Shown here: one piece after another, positions 45,872 to 53,723 of the stretch
Numbering within the stretch: position 1 is the first letter of the stretch
Layout of the letters: every line of letters starts with the position of its first letter
Source of the DNA: Prosthecomicrobium pneumaticum
GTDB taxonomy: Bacteria > Pseudomonadota > Alphaproteobacteria > Rhizobiales > Kaistiaceae
DNA: 64,000 nucleotides
Direction of reading: 5' to 3'
NCBI RefSeq assembly: GCF_014199915.1
Contig: NZ_JACHOO010000005.1
Span: forward strand, 201,027 to 265,026
Program-made: the position numbers and the translations under genes
Notes under the pieces: generated by a model
Databases searched by the model: none
Seen by the model: only the letters and a program-made list of their open reading frames with translations
Told to the model about the DNA's origin: nothing

Positions 45872-46561
45872 TCATTGCAGCGGCGCCGCGGAGCCGCCCT
45901 GCGGTCCGCGCACCAGCGACACTTCGGTGATGGCGATCAGCGTCTCGGCGCGGGTCTTGAGATCCGGCGCCTCGAGGAGGGCCTGCTTCTCCGCCGGGCC
46001 GAACGGGCACATCATCGACAGCGCATTGACGAGCGTCTCGTTCGACGCCTGGCCGATGCTCTCCCAGTCCGCTTCCAGGTGATTCGCCTCCAGATAGGCG
46101 CGGAAACAGGCGATCAGCGCCTTGCGGTCGACCGCCCGTTCGCCGGCGGCCTGCACGAAATCCGCGGCAAAGGGCGCCGCCGAAATGCGGCAGCGCCGGA
46201 AGCCGCGCTCGGGCGCGAGCTCCTCGACGACATCGAAGCGGGCGACGCCGGTGAGGGTGATCATATAGCGGCCGTCGCCGGTCTCGGCATAGCTCGTGAT
46301 CCGCCCGAGGCAGCCGATGCGGCAGAGCGGCGGGTCCGGCTCGGCGGGGTCGTCGGAAAGGCCGCGTCCCGGCAGGGGCTGCACCATGCCGATCACCCGC
46401 TCGCCCGCCATGGCGGCGTCGATCATCGCGACATAACGCGGCTCGAAGATGTTGAGCGGCAATTGTCCGCGCGGCAGGAGCAGCGCCGAGGGGAGCGGAA
46501 ACACCGGCACCACGGCGGGAATGTCCGCCGGGCCGCCATAGTCGCGGTTGCCCGCCCTCAT
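45872..46561 (-). CDS. LON peptidase substrate-binding domain protein
   Basis: The 229-residue product has only the Lon N-terminal (PUA-like) domain, without ATPase or protease: [34 protein letters not shown], and [20 protein letters not shown]. The C-terminal helical part contains [20 protein letters not shown]. The stand-alone family may bind unfolded or specific proteins; its role is not known. It sits in a thioredoxin-LON-Trm112 cluster common in Hyphomicrobiales. Confidence 0.92.
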   Translation of the reverse strand: MRAGNRDYGGPADIPAVVPVFPLPSALLLPRGQLPLNIFEPRYVAMIDAAMAGERVIGMVQPLPGRGLSDDPAEPDPPLCRIGCLGRITSYAETGDGRYMITLTGVARFDVVEELAPERGFRRCRISAAPFAADFVQAAGERAVDRKALIACFRAYLEANHLEADWESIGQASNETLVNALSMMCPFGPAEKQALLEAPDLKTRAETLIAITEVSLVRGPQGGSAAPLQ

Positions 46562-46591
46562 CGCTTCATGCCTCTGCCGCGTCGACCGTTC

Positions 46592-47524
46592 TCAGGCGAA
46601 CAGAAGGGAGGAAAGCCGCCGCCGGCCGGAGCGGGTCGCCTCGTCCATCGGGCCCCACGCTTCGAAGAATTGCAGCAGCTGCTTGCGCGCCTTCTCATCC
46701 TCCCACATGCGGTCCGCCGCGAAGATGTCAAGGAGCGCGTCCGTCGCGCCCTCGCGGTCGCCGTTCGCGTTGAGGAGGAGGGCGAGATCGAAGCGGGCCT
46801 GATGGTCCTTCGGGTCGCGGGCGATGCGGGCGCGCAGTTCGCCCTCCTCGCCGAGCCCGGCGGTCTGCTCGGCGAGAGCGAGCTGCGCCCGCACCGCGGC
46901 GACCGCGGCGTCGTTCTCCTTCTCCGCCGGCACGAGGGCGAGCGTCTCGCGCGCCTCGTCGAGCCGGCCGAGCACGAGGTGGGCACGGGCGAGGCCGGCG
47001 ATCGCACGGATCTCTTCCGGCACGCGGGCGAGGATCGCGCCATAGAGCTCGGCCGCGTCCTCCGCGGCGCCCTCGGCGATCAGCGCCTCGCCCTCGGCGA
47101 GCGCCTCCTCGATCGCCGCCGCCTCGTCGGTCGGGCCGGCGGCAGCGCCGATCCGGTCGATGAAGGCGCGCACCTGGCTCTCGGGCAGCGCGCCCATGAA
47201 GCCGTCGACGGGACGTCCGTCGACGAAGGCGATCACCGCGGGAATCGACTGGATGCCGAGCTGGCCGGCGACCTGCGGATGCTTGTCGATGTCCATCTTG
47301 GCGAGGAGCACGGCGCCGCGCTTCTCCTTCACCACCTTCTCGATCACCGGGCCGAGTTGCTTGCACGGGCCGCACCAGGTCGCCCAGAAATCGACCAGCA
47401 CCGGCCGGCGGCGCGATTCCTCGAGCACGTCCCTGGTGAAGCTGGCGGTCGTCACGTCGATCACGAGGGCCTCGCCGCCCGGTGTCGCGGGCGCGGCGGA
47501 CAGGAACTCGGCCGGAGTGCTCAT
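46592..47524 (-). CDS. Thioredoxin-TPR protein (YbbN/CnoX-like)
   Basis: The 310-residue product has an N-terminal thioredoxin domain with WATWCGPCKQLGPVIEKV at about residue 50 and IQSIPAVIAFVDG. A TPR-like helical C-terminus follows with LIAEGAAEDAAELYGAIL and KDHQARFDLALLLNANGD. Homologues (CnoX) protect clients from over-oxidation and hand them to chaperonin. The WCGPC pair here is intact, unlike E. coli YbbN. Start chosen at ATG 47524 (MSTPAEF); MGKIEM at 47539 is an alternative. Confidence 0.92.
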   Translation of the reverse strand: MSTPAEFLSAAPATPGGEALVIDVTTASFTRDVLEESRRRPVLVDFWATWCGPCKQLGPVIEKVVKEKRGAVLLAKMDIDKHPQVAGQLGIQSIPAVIAFVDGRPVDGFMGALPESQVRAFIDRIGAAAGPTDEAAAIEEALAEGEALIAEGAAEDAAELYGAILARVPEEIRAIAGLARAHLVLGRLDEARETLALVPAEKENDAAVAAVRAQLALAEQTAGLGEEGELRARIARDPKDHQARFDLALLLNANGDREGATDALLDIFAADRMWEDEKARKQLLQFFEAWGPMDEATRSGRRRLSSLLFA

Positions 47525-47603
47525 CTCGATTTTCCCCATCGATTGGAAGGCCGGGGACGGAACCCGGCGCGTTGCCGCAGAAGATGGCGCGCCCGCGCGC
47601 CGG

Positions 47604-48113
47604 TTACAACGCCGCCGCACCGGAGAGCGGAACGACGAGCGGCGTATGGCCGGTCGAGCGCAGGAAGGCGAGGAGATCCCCGGCGGCGATCGTCGTCGTC
47701 GCGGTGTTCTCGAGCGGGTGGAAGTTGACCGGGCCCTTTTCGAGCAGACCCGAATCGAGCACCACCGTCACCCGGCCCTCGCGGTCGTTCACCGCGGCGA
47801 AGGGGGTCACCGAGCCGGGCTTCACGCCGAGCACCGCCTCGAGCAGCTCGGCCGAACCGAAGGAGAGCCGGCCCGAGGCGCCGATCGTCTCGTGCAGCCG
47901 CTTGAGGTCGAGCGCCGCCTCCTCGTCGCAGACGACGAGAAACAGCCGGCCCTTCTTGTCCTTGAGAAAGAGGTTCTTCGAATGGCCGCCGGCGATCGTG
48001 CCGCGCAGCGCCCGCGACTGCTCGACGGTGTGGAGCGGAGCGTGCTCGGCGGTGACGGTCGCGATGCCGAGTTCGGCGAGCAGCGAAAGAAGGGTTTCGC
48101 GGGGCGATGCCAT
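47604..48113 (-). CDS. Prolyl-tRNA editing protein (ProX/YbaK-like)
   Basis: The 169-residue product hydrolyses mischarged Ala-tRNA(Pro) or Cys-tRNA(Pro). TVEQSRALRGTIAGGHSKNL, FLKDKKGRLFLVVCDEEA, LLEAVLGVKPGSVTPFAAVN and LDSGLLEKGPVNFHPLENTA give the fold and active site of the free-standing INS-like ProX group. Start ATG 48113 is chosen after CGAGGAGACGCC. Confidence 0.92.
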   Translation of the reverse strand: MASPRETLLSLLAELGIATVTAEHAPLHTVEQSRALRGTIAGGHSKNLFLKDKKGRLFLVVCDEEAALDLKRLHETIGASGRLSFGSAELLEAVLGVKPGSVTPFAAVNDREGRVTVVLDSGLLEKGPVNFHPLENTATTTIAAGDLLAFLRSTGHTPLVVPLSGAAAL

Positions 48114-48228
48114 GGCGTCTCCTCGGGCGGGCGCCGGCAGAAAGCACCGAAGCGCGGCGGCGCGCAAGTCGAGGGCGGGCCTCCCGTTCGCGCAGGGCCT
48201 TCGGGCGGGAGAGCCCCCCCGGAACGAG

Positions 48229-48254
48229 AAAGGCCCGGCCGAGGCCGGGCCTTT
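48229..48254 (-). terminator. Intrinsic terminator after the omp gene
   Basis: AAAGGCCCGGCC (48229-48240) and GGCCGGGCCTTT (48243-48254) form a perfect 12-base palindromic stem 20 bp beyond the omp stop codon. In the leftward direction the stem ends with CCTTTC. It likely ends transcription of the omp gene. Confidence 0.75.
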
Positions 48255-48273
48255 CGAGATCGTGCGGGACGGC

Positions 48274-48900
48274 TCAGAACTTGAAGTTCAGGCCGGCCTT
48301 GACGATGTGGGTGGTGAAGTCGACGTCGGTGCCGAGATAGTTCTCGCTGCCGAGATCGACATAGCTGTATTCGAGCCGGCCGGTGACGTTCTGCGTGAAG
48401 CCGTATTCGAGACCGGCGCCGGCGGTCCAGCCGACATGCCAGTTGCTCTCGTCGGCGACGCCGCTGTCGGCCTCGCCCTCGCCATAGGCGACACCGCCCT
48501 TGGCATAGACGAGCACGTTGTCCATCGCGTAGCCGATGCGGCCCGTGGTCGTGCCGAGCCAGTTCAGGTCGCCGTCGAAGCCGGCTTCGCTGCCGCTGAT
48601 GTCGGCATAGGAGAAGTCGGTCTCGAGACCGAACACGAACTGGTCCATCTGCCAGTTGTAGCCGCCCTGCACGCCGACCAGGAAGCCGTCGCCGTCGACG
48701 TCGCCGAAGCTGTCGACATCGGCCGTGGTCCAGCCCCAGCCGCCGTGCACGCCGGCGTAGAAGCCCGACCAGTTGAAGACGGACGACGAGATCACCGGAG
48801 CCGGCGCGACGGCGGGAGGCGCCTCATAGGTGAGATCGGCGGCAGCCGCGGCGCCCGTGAGCGCCAGCGAGGCGGCGCCGGCGAGGAGAAGCTTCTTCAT
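48274..48900 (-). CDS. Omp25/31-family outer-membrane beta-barrel protein
   Basis: The 208-residue product has a signal peptide (MKKLLLAGAASLALTGAAAA). A short Pro-rich region follows, then FNWSGFYAGVHGGWGWTT, the hallmark start of Omp25/Omp31 barrels. Alternating strands follow, ending VDFTTHIVKAGLNFKF with the terminal aromatic. Brucella and Agrobacterium homologues are abundant surface proteins. A strong terminator follows the gene, consistent with high expression. Confidence 0.93.
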   Translation of the reverse strand: MKKLLLAGAASLALTGAAAAADLTYEAPPAVAPAPVISSSVFNWSGFYAGVHGGWGWTTADVDSFGDVDGDGFLVGVQGGYNWQMDQFVFGLETDFSYADISGSEAGFDGDLNWLGTTTGRIGYAMDNVLVYAKGGVAYGEGEADSGVADESNWHVGWTAGAGLEYGFTQNVTGRLEYSYVDLGSENYLGTDVDFTTHIVKAGLNFKF

Positions 48901-49433
48901 GGGTTACCCTCACGAAACCATTGAACCCCGCGAAACGGATGTTCCGCGTTTTGATCAGCCCCCGAGATGTCCCCTATGACCAGAGAGGTAGCATGGGCGG
49001 CGAGGCTTGACGAGCCCGAGAACCGGCGAGGAGGGGCAAAGGTTGCCGCGCCGCGGCCGGTTCCGCCGCACCGCGGCATTAATGTCGCAACGCCCGCTCC
49101 ACCCCCGCAGGCCTCGCTCCCATGCCGGCGCCGGGCCGGCGCCGCCGGGCCCGGGCCGCGGTGATCGGCGCCGCGGCGCTCCTTATCGGGCACCGGGTCC
49201 CGCCGCCGCGCCGATCCGGGCCCGTCGCGGCGATCCGCGCCGACCCATTGCGGCGAACCCGCGCCGCCGTGGCGACCCGCGCCCCTCCCGCGGCCGCGCG
49301 ATCCCGCACAAACCGGCCCGCCCGGGACCGCCCGGCGGGCCGTCCACAGCCCCGCGAAAGGGGCTTCAAATTGCTGTTGCAAAGCCCGACCCGTTCGGCC
49401 ATATAGGCGCCGTCCGGCGTGCCCGGGCAGGAT
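48901..49433. other. GC-rich intergenic region between omp and tRNA-Gly
   Basis: These 533 bp contain the omp promoter on the left and the tRNA promoter on the right. The middle (about 49070-49330) is extremely GC-rich, with open frames in several phases that look like composition artefacts. A possible tRNA promoter is TTGCAA at 49377-49382 and ATATAG at 49401-49406, spaced 18 bp. Confidence 0.5.
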
Positions 49434-49508
49434 GCGGGTGTAGCTCAGGGGTAGAGCACAACCTTGCCAAGGTTGGGGTCGAGGGTTCGAATCCCTTCGC
49501 CCGCTCCA
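49434..49508 (+). tRNA. tRNA-Gly (GCC anticodon)
   Basis: The sequence folds as a full cloverleaf: acceptor GCGGGTG pairs with CGCCCGC, the D-arm is GCTC...GAGC, and the anticodon stem CAACC/GGTTG holds loop TTGCCAA with anticodon GCC. The T-arm is GAGGG-TTCGAAT-CCCTT, and the 3' CCA is encoded. A change in gene content begins immediately downstream, so its 3' end is a likely attachment site. Confidence 0.97.
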
Positions 49509-49540
49509 ATATTCTCAAAATAATCAATAACTTATAGCGA

Positions 49541-49560
49541 CACCGCCGAGAGGCGGTTTT
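49541..49560 (+). terminator. Intrinsic terminator after tRNA-Gly
   Basis: ACCGCC-GAGA-GGCGGT followed by TTT forms a compact 6-bp stem with a T-tract, 33 bp after the tRNA end. It probably terminates the tRNA transcript. Confidence 0.7.
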
Positions 49561-49907
49561 GCCGTTTTCGGTATGGTGACCACTTGGTGACCACCGATGC
49601 CGAGAGCGTCCGCCATCTCTCCCCTTGTGGAAAACCGCATGCCTTCTCTCGAACGAGGCGGCTCGCCACCGTACGCAGTTGAATTACGTCCAGCACGGCG
49701 AACGAGCCTTTCGGACCTTGCCCGCCTTCCATCGCTCGTGCGGAAGAGAGCGCCGCCTGCGCTGAGATCCAATGCAGCAGCCTAGATCGATCGAGCTCGG
49801 CGCGGGACGCTACGCGTTCGAGGTGGGTGTCATATTTCCTGATTCGAGCGCCGTCTCGGCGCCGGATTGGATTATTCTGGATGCTCACCAGAGATTCGGT
49901 TCCAGCC
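49561..49907. other. Element left-end region without a recognised gene
   Basis: These 347 bp include a short tandem GTGACCACttGGTGACCACC (49575-49594). A leftward frame (49532-49945, 137 codons) is open but matches no family I know and lacks integrase motifs. It could be a decayed gene. The promoter of the four-gene cluster should be here. Confidence 0.4.
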
Positions 49908-50585
49908 ATGCACCCTGCCTTACAGCGTCTCGTGAACGCCAACACAGCTCTTGAAAACGCACAGCGCGCACTTGAACTTGCACAGGATCAGCGGCGGCAG
50001 GCGGCTCTGGCGCTCATTGAGATCGAGGATGAGGATCAGCGCTGGCAGGCAGCGATCTTTGCGTATCGCGAGTTCGGCCACGGCCTTAGTCTTGCTCTGG
50101 CGGAGGCTGCGACGGGTCTTCCGGGCAAGAAGGCGCAGTCGAGGTTCCTGGTTCGCGCAGGCCGGAAATCATACCAGCCCAAAGGCCACGGGTCCGACGC
50201 TGGCATGCATATACCGGAGCCGATGTCAGAATGGCCGGCTCCGGACCAACTGGAGCGCGATGTGATCAGCTCGCACATCGCCCATGGCGAACCGTACTGG
50301 GTCGACCGAGGCCTCGGTTGGGGCAGGCTGAGGGTGGATCTGCAACCAGACCAGGCGCGAACCTATTTGGAAGACGCGACCGGCGCGATGGCCGCTCGGG
50401 TCGGCTTGACGCGGGAAGAGTTCGTCGAGTGGCTTTCAACGGAGGGCTTTGTTCGCTGCAGCGGCGTGACCATGAAGGGCGCGCCTTGCAAGGCGGGGGT
50501 CAAAGGCCTCAGCGGCCAGATGGCGATCGGACCGTGGAAAGCCGCGAAGGATCGTGGCGGGTACTGCGCCACGCACGGCGGCTAA
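49908..50585 (+). CDS. Unrecognised protein with coiled-coil N-terminus and C-terminal Cys/His motif
   Basis: The 225-residue product begins at ATG 49908; ATG 49881 is an alternative. Residues 5-50 (ALENAQRALELAQDQRRQAA) are a strongly helical, probably coiled-coil segment. The C-terminus has RCSGVTMKGAPCKAG, then YCATHGG: Cys184, Cys194, Cys220 and His223 form a likely zinc site of the RC-x-x-x-T-x-x-G-x-x-C type. The middle matches no domain I know. It is the first gene of a tight operon with the next protein, an OLD nuclease and a UvrD-like helicase, so an accessory role in defence is inferred from context only. Confidence 0.6.
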   Translation: MHPALQRLVNANTALENAQRALELAQDQRRQAALALIEIEDEDQRWQAAIFAYREFGHGLSLALAEAATGLPGKKAQSRFLVRAGRKSYQPKGHGSDAGMHIPEPMSEWPAPDQLERDVISSHIAHGEPYWVDRGLGWGRLRVDLQPDQARTYLEDATGAMAARVGLTREEFVEWLSTEGFVRCSGVTMKGAPCKAGVKGLSGQMAIGPWKAAKDRGGYCATHGG

Positions 50586-50590
50586 GACCA

Positions 50591-51697
50591 GTGTCGCACA
50601 CAGCCTATTCGCAGCATTTTGCCCAGGAGCTGGACTTCAAGCAATTGCTGAAGCGCCGGGGCGTCACCGCATCCTTGGAGCAGGTAGACTACGGCCTGAG
50701 CCAAGCCGAGCGAGACTGGATGCGTAGCGACTTGCTGTGCCCGTCGTGTCGATGCGGCGGGGCGAGCTTGGTCCGGTCCGATGCAAACGGTACTGGGCGT
50801 AACACGCGACAGGCGCACTTCCGGTTTATCGACGCCTCGGGCCACACGGCCCACAAGCTGGGCTGTGATTTCTTCGCAATGGATGACGTGCCCGGTGTTC
50901 AGAGAGGCGTCGACGTTCAGTTCTCCGCGAACGACAAGGACACCAAGGTTATCCGGGAGTTGGTCTGCAAGGCCATTGCAATCGGTGAGCTGAGCAAGCC
51001 GGCGATTTTCGAGATGCGGTCGTGGTTTCTAGCCCAGCGCGACGCTGACGCATTCGAGGTCAAGGGTACCCCGGCCGTGGCCGACTGGCTGTGGTCCATC
51101 AACCGACTGCAGATATACGAAGCCCTGGAGTTCCAGCCCTTCCATCTCATCTTCCCGGGCTTCGACACGCGTCGGGCGGCGCTTCGCGACCTCGCCTTTT
51201 ACTACCGTGACTTCGTAAAGCGGATCCCTCGCATCGGTTTCGACGCGGCGGTGCGCGATCGGACGAAACGCATTCTGATGGCCAATCAAGGGCAGCGGCT
51301 TATCGCCATGGAGCCCCTGCGGTCGAGGTACGAGATGACCGCCAGGCTGGCCGGGCTTATGGCGGCCTATGGAAACCTGTCGCTGACCAGGCGACGGTCA
51401 CTTGGAAGCATCTACGGCGATACGCCGGAGGCTCTATTGGCCTTTACCGCGACGCTGCTCTTTGTTTCCCACTGGGACGAAAACGCGGCGCTCGGCCGCT
51501 TCGCCAAGATCATTGCCGCGGCGACGCCAGATGACCTGACCTTGGGCAACGTCATCGGGCTCAATCCCTTCCACGACTTCGCCGCTCTTGAGGTGGCCCG
51601 TTTTATCGCTGGCCTAGCGCCACCGTCGGAGCGTGCTTACGACTTTGAGGCGGAGTTGGCCGGCGCCATCGCCAAAATCAACGCGGCGCGCGGGTAG
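50591..51697 (+). CDS. Unrecognised protein with CoiA-like Cys/His N-terminal motif
   Basis: The 368-residue product starts at GTG 50591, five bases after the preceding stop. Near the N-terminus LLCPSCRCGG (Cys50, 53, 55), HFRF (His76) and HTAHKLGCDF (His85/88, Cys92) form a plausible zinc-binding module. It recalls the N-terminal part of CoiA-type proteins. The rest is largely helical (for example RSRYEMTARLAGLMAAYGNL) and unassigned. The gene lies upstream of the OLD/UvrD pair in the same direction, with 100 bp between. I infer a shared function but cannot name one. Confidence 0.62.
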   Translation: MSHTAYSQHFAQELDFKQLLKRRGVTASLEQVDYGLSQAERDWMRSDLLCPSCRCGGASLVRSDANGTGRNTRQAHFRFIDASGHTAHKLGCDFFAMDDVPGVQRGVDVQFSANDKDTKVIRELVCKAIAIGELSKPAIFEMRSWFLAQRDADAFEVKGTPAVADWLWSINRLQIYEALEFQPFHLIFPGFDTRRAALRDLAFYYRDFVKRIPRIGFDAAVRDRTKRILMANQGQRLIAMEPLRSRYEMTARLAGLMAAYGNLSLTRRRSLGSIYGDTPEALLAFTATLLFVSHWDENAALGRFAKIIAAATPDDLTLGNVIGLNPFHDFAALEVARFIAGLAPPSERAYDFEAELAGAIAKINAARG

Positions 51698-51797
51698 TCA
51701 ACACGCGACCCCAGGCAGGGCGTGACCGCATCAATGGCGTGCCCGCACGACACACGCTAAAGCTGAGCTATTGGCCGTTTCAGGAGTCGCCAGCCAG

Positions 51798-53723
51798 ATG
51801 TACGTGGCCAGCCTCAAGATCGAGAATTTCCGGCAGTTCGGGGAAAACGAGCACGCGGTCGAGTTTGTCTTCTCGCCCGGCTTCAATCTGCTGGTTGGCG
51901 AGAATGACGCCGGCAAAACAACGGTCGTGGACGCCCTGCGTCATCTACTTTGGACCACGAGCCAGGACTACCATCGTTTGACGGTCGACGACTTCCACGT
52001 GTCGGGCGCCGAGCGCGCCGAAACTCTCTCAATCTCGGCGATCCTACGTGGCCTGACGACGCCCGAGCAGGCAACGTTCCTTGAGTACCTGACCACCAGC
52101 CCCGGCGAGACGCCGCACCTGTCGGTCTCCCTGACCGCGAGCAGGTTAGACGGCGGAACGGCCGCGAAGGGGAGAATCGCCGTCAGCTTCCGCGCCGGCG
52201 CCCTGGGCTCTGGTCCGCCGATCGAAGGCACCATACGCGAGTTTCTACGTACGACATATCTTCGGCCACTACGAGACGCAGAGGCAGAGCTCACGGCAGG
52301 CCGAGGATCACGCCTTTCTCAAATCCTGGCGTCACATCCCGAGTTCGCGGGCCAGCACGTCAGCGACTACCAAGACGGGGGGCCCCCGCCAGCGACGCTC
52401 GTCGGTATCATGGCTCAGGCCGAGGCGTTGATTCAGGCTAACCCGGTCGTCACCAGTGTCCGCGACACGATCAATCGCGAGTTCCTCGCTAGCCTCTCCC
52501 TGGCTGCGGACCCCTTGGCGGCGGCCATTTCCGTCGCGAGGCGTACGGATCTGCAACAGGTTCTCGAAAAGCTCGAGCTCGCGTTGGGATCGAGGGCCGG
52601 GGTGCAATTGCCGACGCGGCGGGGCTTGGGCCTGAACAACGTGTTGTTCATGGCGACGGAGCTCCTATTGCTTGGAGCCGCCGAGGGCATGCCTCTGCTC
52701 TTGATCGAAGAGCCGGAGGCTCATCTCCACCCACAAATGCAGTTGCGGTTGATGGAGCTGCTGGAGCTGCGGTCCAAGCCCGGCCCCGGTCGGGTTCAGG
52801 TCATTGCGACAACCCACAGCCCTGCCCTGGCGGCCAAGGCCGATATTGAGGCGATCACTTTGCTCGCCGATCACAAGGCCTTCCCCCTCGACCACAAAAG
52901 CACGGCGCTTGAGAAGGCAGACTATGCGTTCCTGCGACGTTTTCTCGACGTCACCAAGGCCAACCTGTTCTTCGCCAGGTCTGTCATCATCGTCGAAGGT
53001 GATGCTGAGAACATCCTGCTTCCGGCGCTCGCCGAAGGTTTGGGGCGGCCGCTCGCAAAGTACGGCGTATCGATCGTCAACGTCGGACATCGAGGGCTTT
53101 TCCGGTACGCGCGCATCTTCCAGCGCACCGACGGAACGACCTCCCCGATCCGGGTCGCCTGCTTGACCGACCGGGATTTCCCGACTGCGGCTAGCGCGGC
53201 TTATGTGCCGCCTCCCGCCCCCCCAGGGCCGGGGGAGGCCGCCCGAAGAAAGTTCGAGAACGATTTCACTGTGGAGGAACTGGAAGCCGCGGTCGCTGGC
53301 CTTAAGGCGCGTGACGGCGGTTCCGTGCGGACGTTTGTGTCGCCGCGCTGGACACTGGAGCATGACATTGCGGCGGCCGGACTTGGCCAGCTCAGTCACC
53401 GTGCGATCCGCATGGCGAGGCGGGCCAAGGACAAGAACGATGTCCTGACTGATCAGGAAATCGCCCACCAGATTCAGACGGCGGATGCGGAGTTTGCGGG
53501 CTGGCAGGCGCAGGAGCTAGCCAGTGACGAGATCGCCGCGCGCATCTATCGGTCGCTCTTTGATAAACGGGCGTCGAAAGTTGAGGCGGCACACTACTTG
53601 GCCGCCGAGATTCCCAAGCAGGATTGGGAGCCGGAGAATCTAGCACGGAGGCTGCCGAGATACTTGGTGGAGGCGATAGAGTACGTCACCGAGCCCATCG
53701 AGCGGATTGAGGACGTCATCTGA
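51798..53723 (+). CDS. OLD-family ATP-dependent endonuclease (GajA-like)
   Basis: The 641-residue product has an ABC-type ATPase followed by a TOPRIM nuclease domain. Walker A is GENDAGKTT (Lys40), the signature-like GLGLNN is at 276-281, Walker B is LLIEEPEAHLHP (301-312) and the switch histidine is in TTHSP (340). TOPRIM residues are Glu400 in IIVEGDAEN and Asp458/460 in CLTDRDF. ATG 51798 begins the YVASLKIENFRQFG domain; a TTG at 51771 is possible. It overlaps the helicase gene by one base (TGATG). Class 2 OLD proteins beside UvrD-like helicases form Gabija anti-phage systems, so this is a Gabija-like candidate. Confidence 0.88.
   Translation: MYVASLKIENFRQFGENEHAVEFVFSPGFNLLVGENDAGKTTVVDALRHLLWTTSQDYHRLTVDDFHVSGAERAETLSISAILRGLTTPEQATFLEYLTTSPGETPHLSVSLTASRLDGGTAAKGRIAVSFRAGALGSGPPIEGTIREFLRTTYLRPLRDAEAELTAGRGSRLSQILASHPEFAGQHVSDYQDGGPPPATLVGIMAQAEALIQANPVVTSVRDTINREFLASLSLAADPLAAAISVARRTDLQQVLEKLELALGSRAGVQLPTRRGLGLNNVLFMATELLLLGAAEGMPLLLIEEPEAHLHPQMQLRLMELLELRSKPGPGRVQVIATTHSPALAAKADIEAITLLADHKAFPLDHKSTALEKADYAFLRRFLDVTKANLFFARSVIIVEGDAENILLPALAEGLGRPLAKYGVSIVNVGHRGLFRYARIFQRTDGTTSPIRVACLTDRDFPTAASAAYVPPPAPPGPGEAARRKFENDFTVEELEAAVAGLKARDGGSVRTFVSPRWTLEHDIAAAGLGQLSHRAIRMARRAKDKNDVLTDQEIAHQIQTADAEFAGWQAQELASDEIAARIYRSLFDKRASKVEAAHYLAAEIPKQDWEPENLARRLPRYLVEAIEYVTEPIERIEDVI

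Noticed and set aside
48967-49537. Several forward open frames between omp and tRNA-Gly
   Set aside because: They overlap in three phases, are Pro/Arg/Ala-rich, lack ribosome-binding sites, and one runs through the tRNA.
49532-49945. Leftward frame next to tRNA-Gly considered as an integrase remnant
   Set aside because: No tyrosine-recombinase residues (R, H-x-x-R, Y) can be found; at best a decayed unknown gene.
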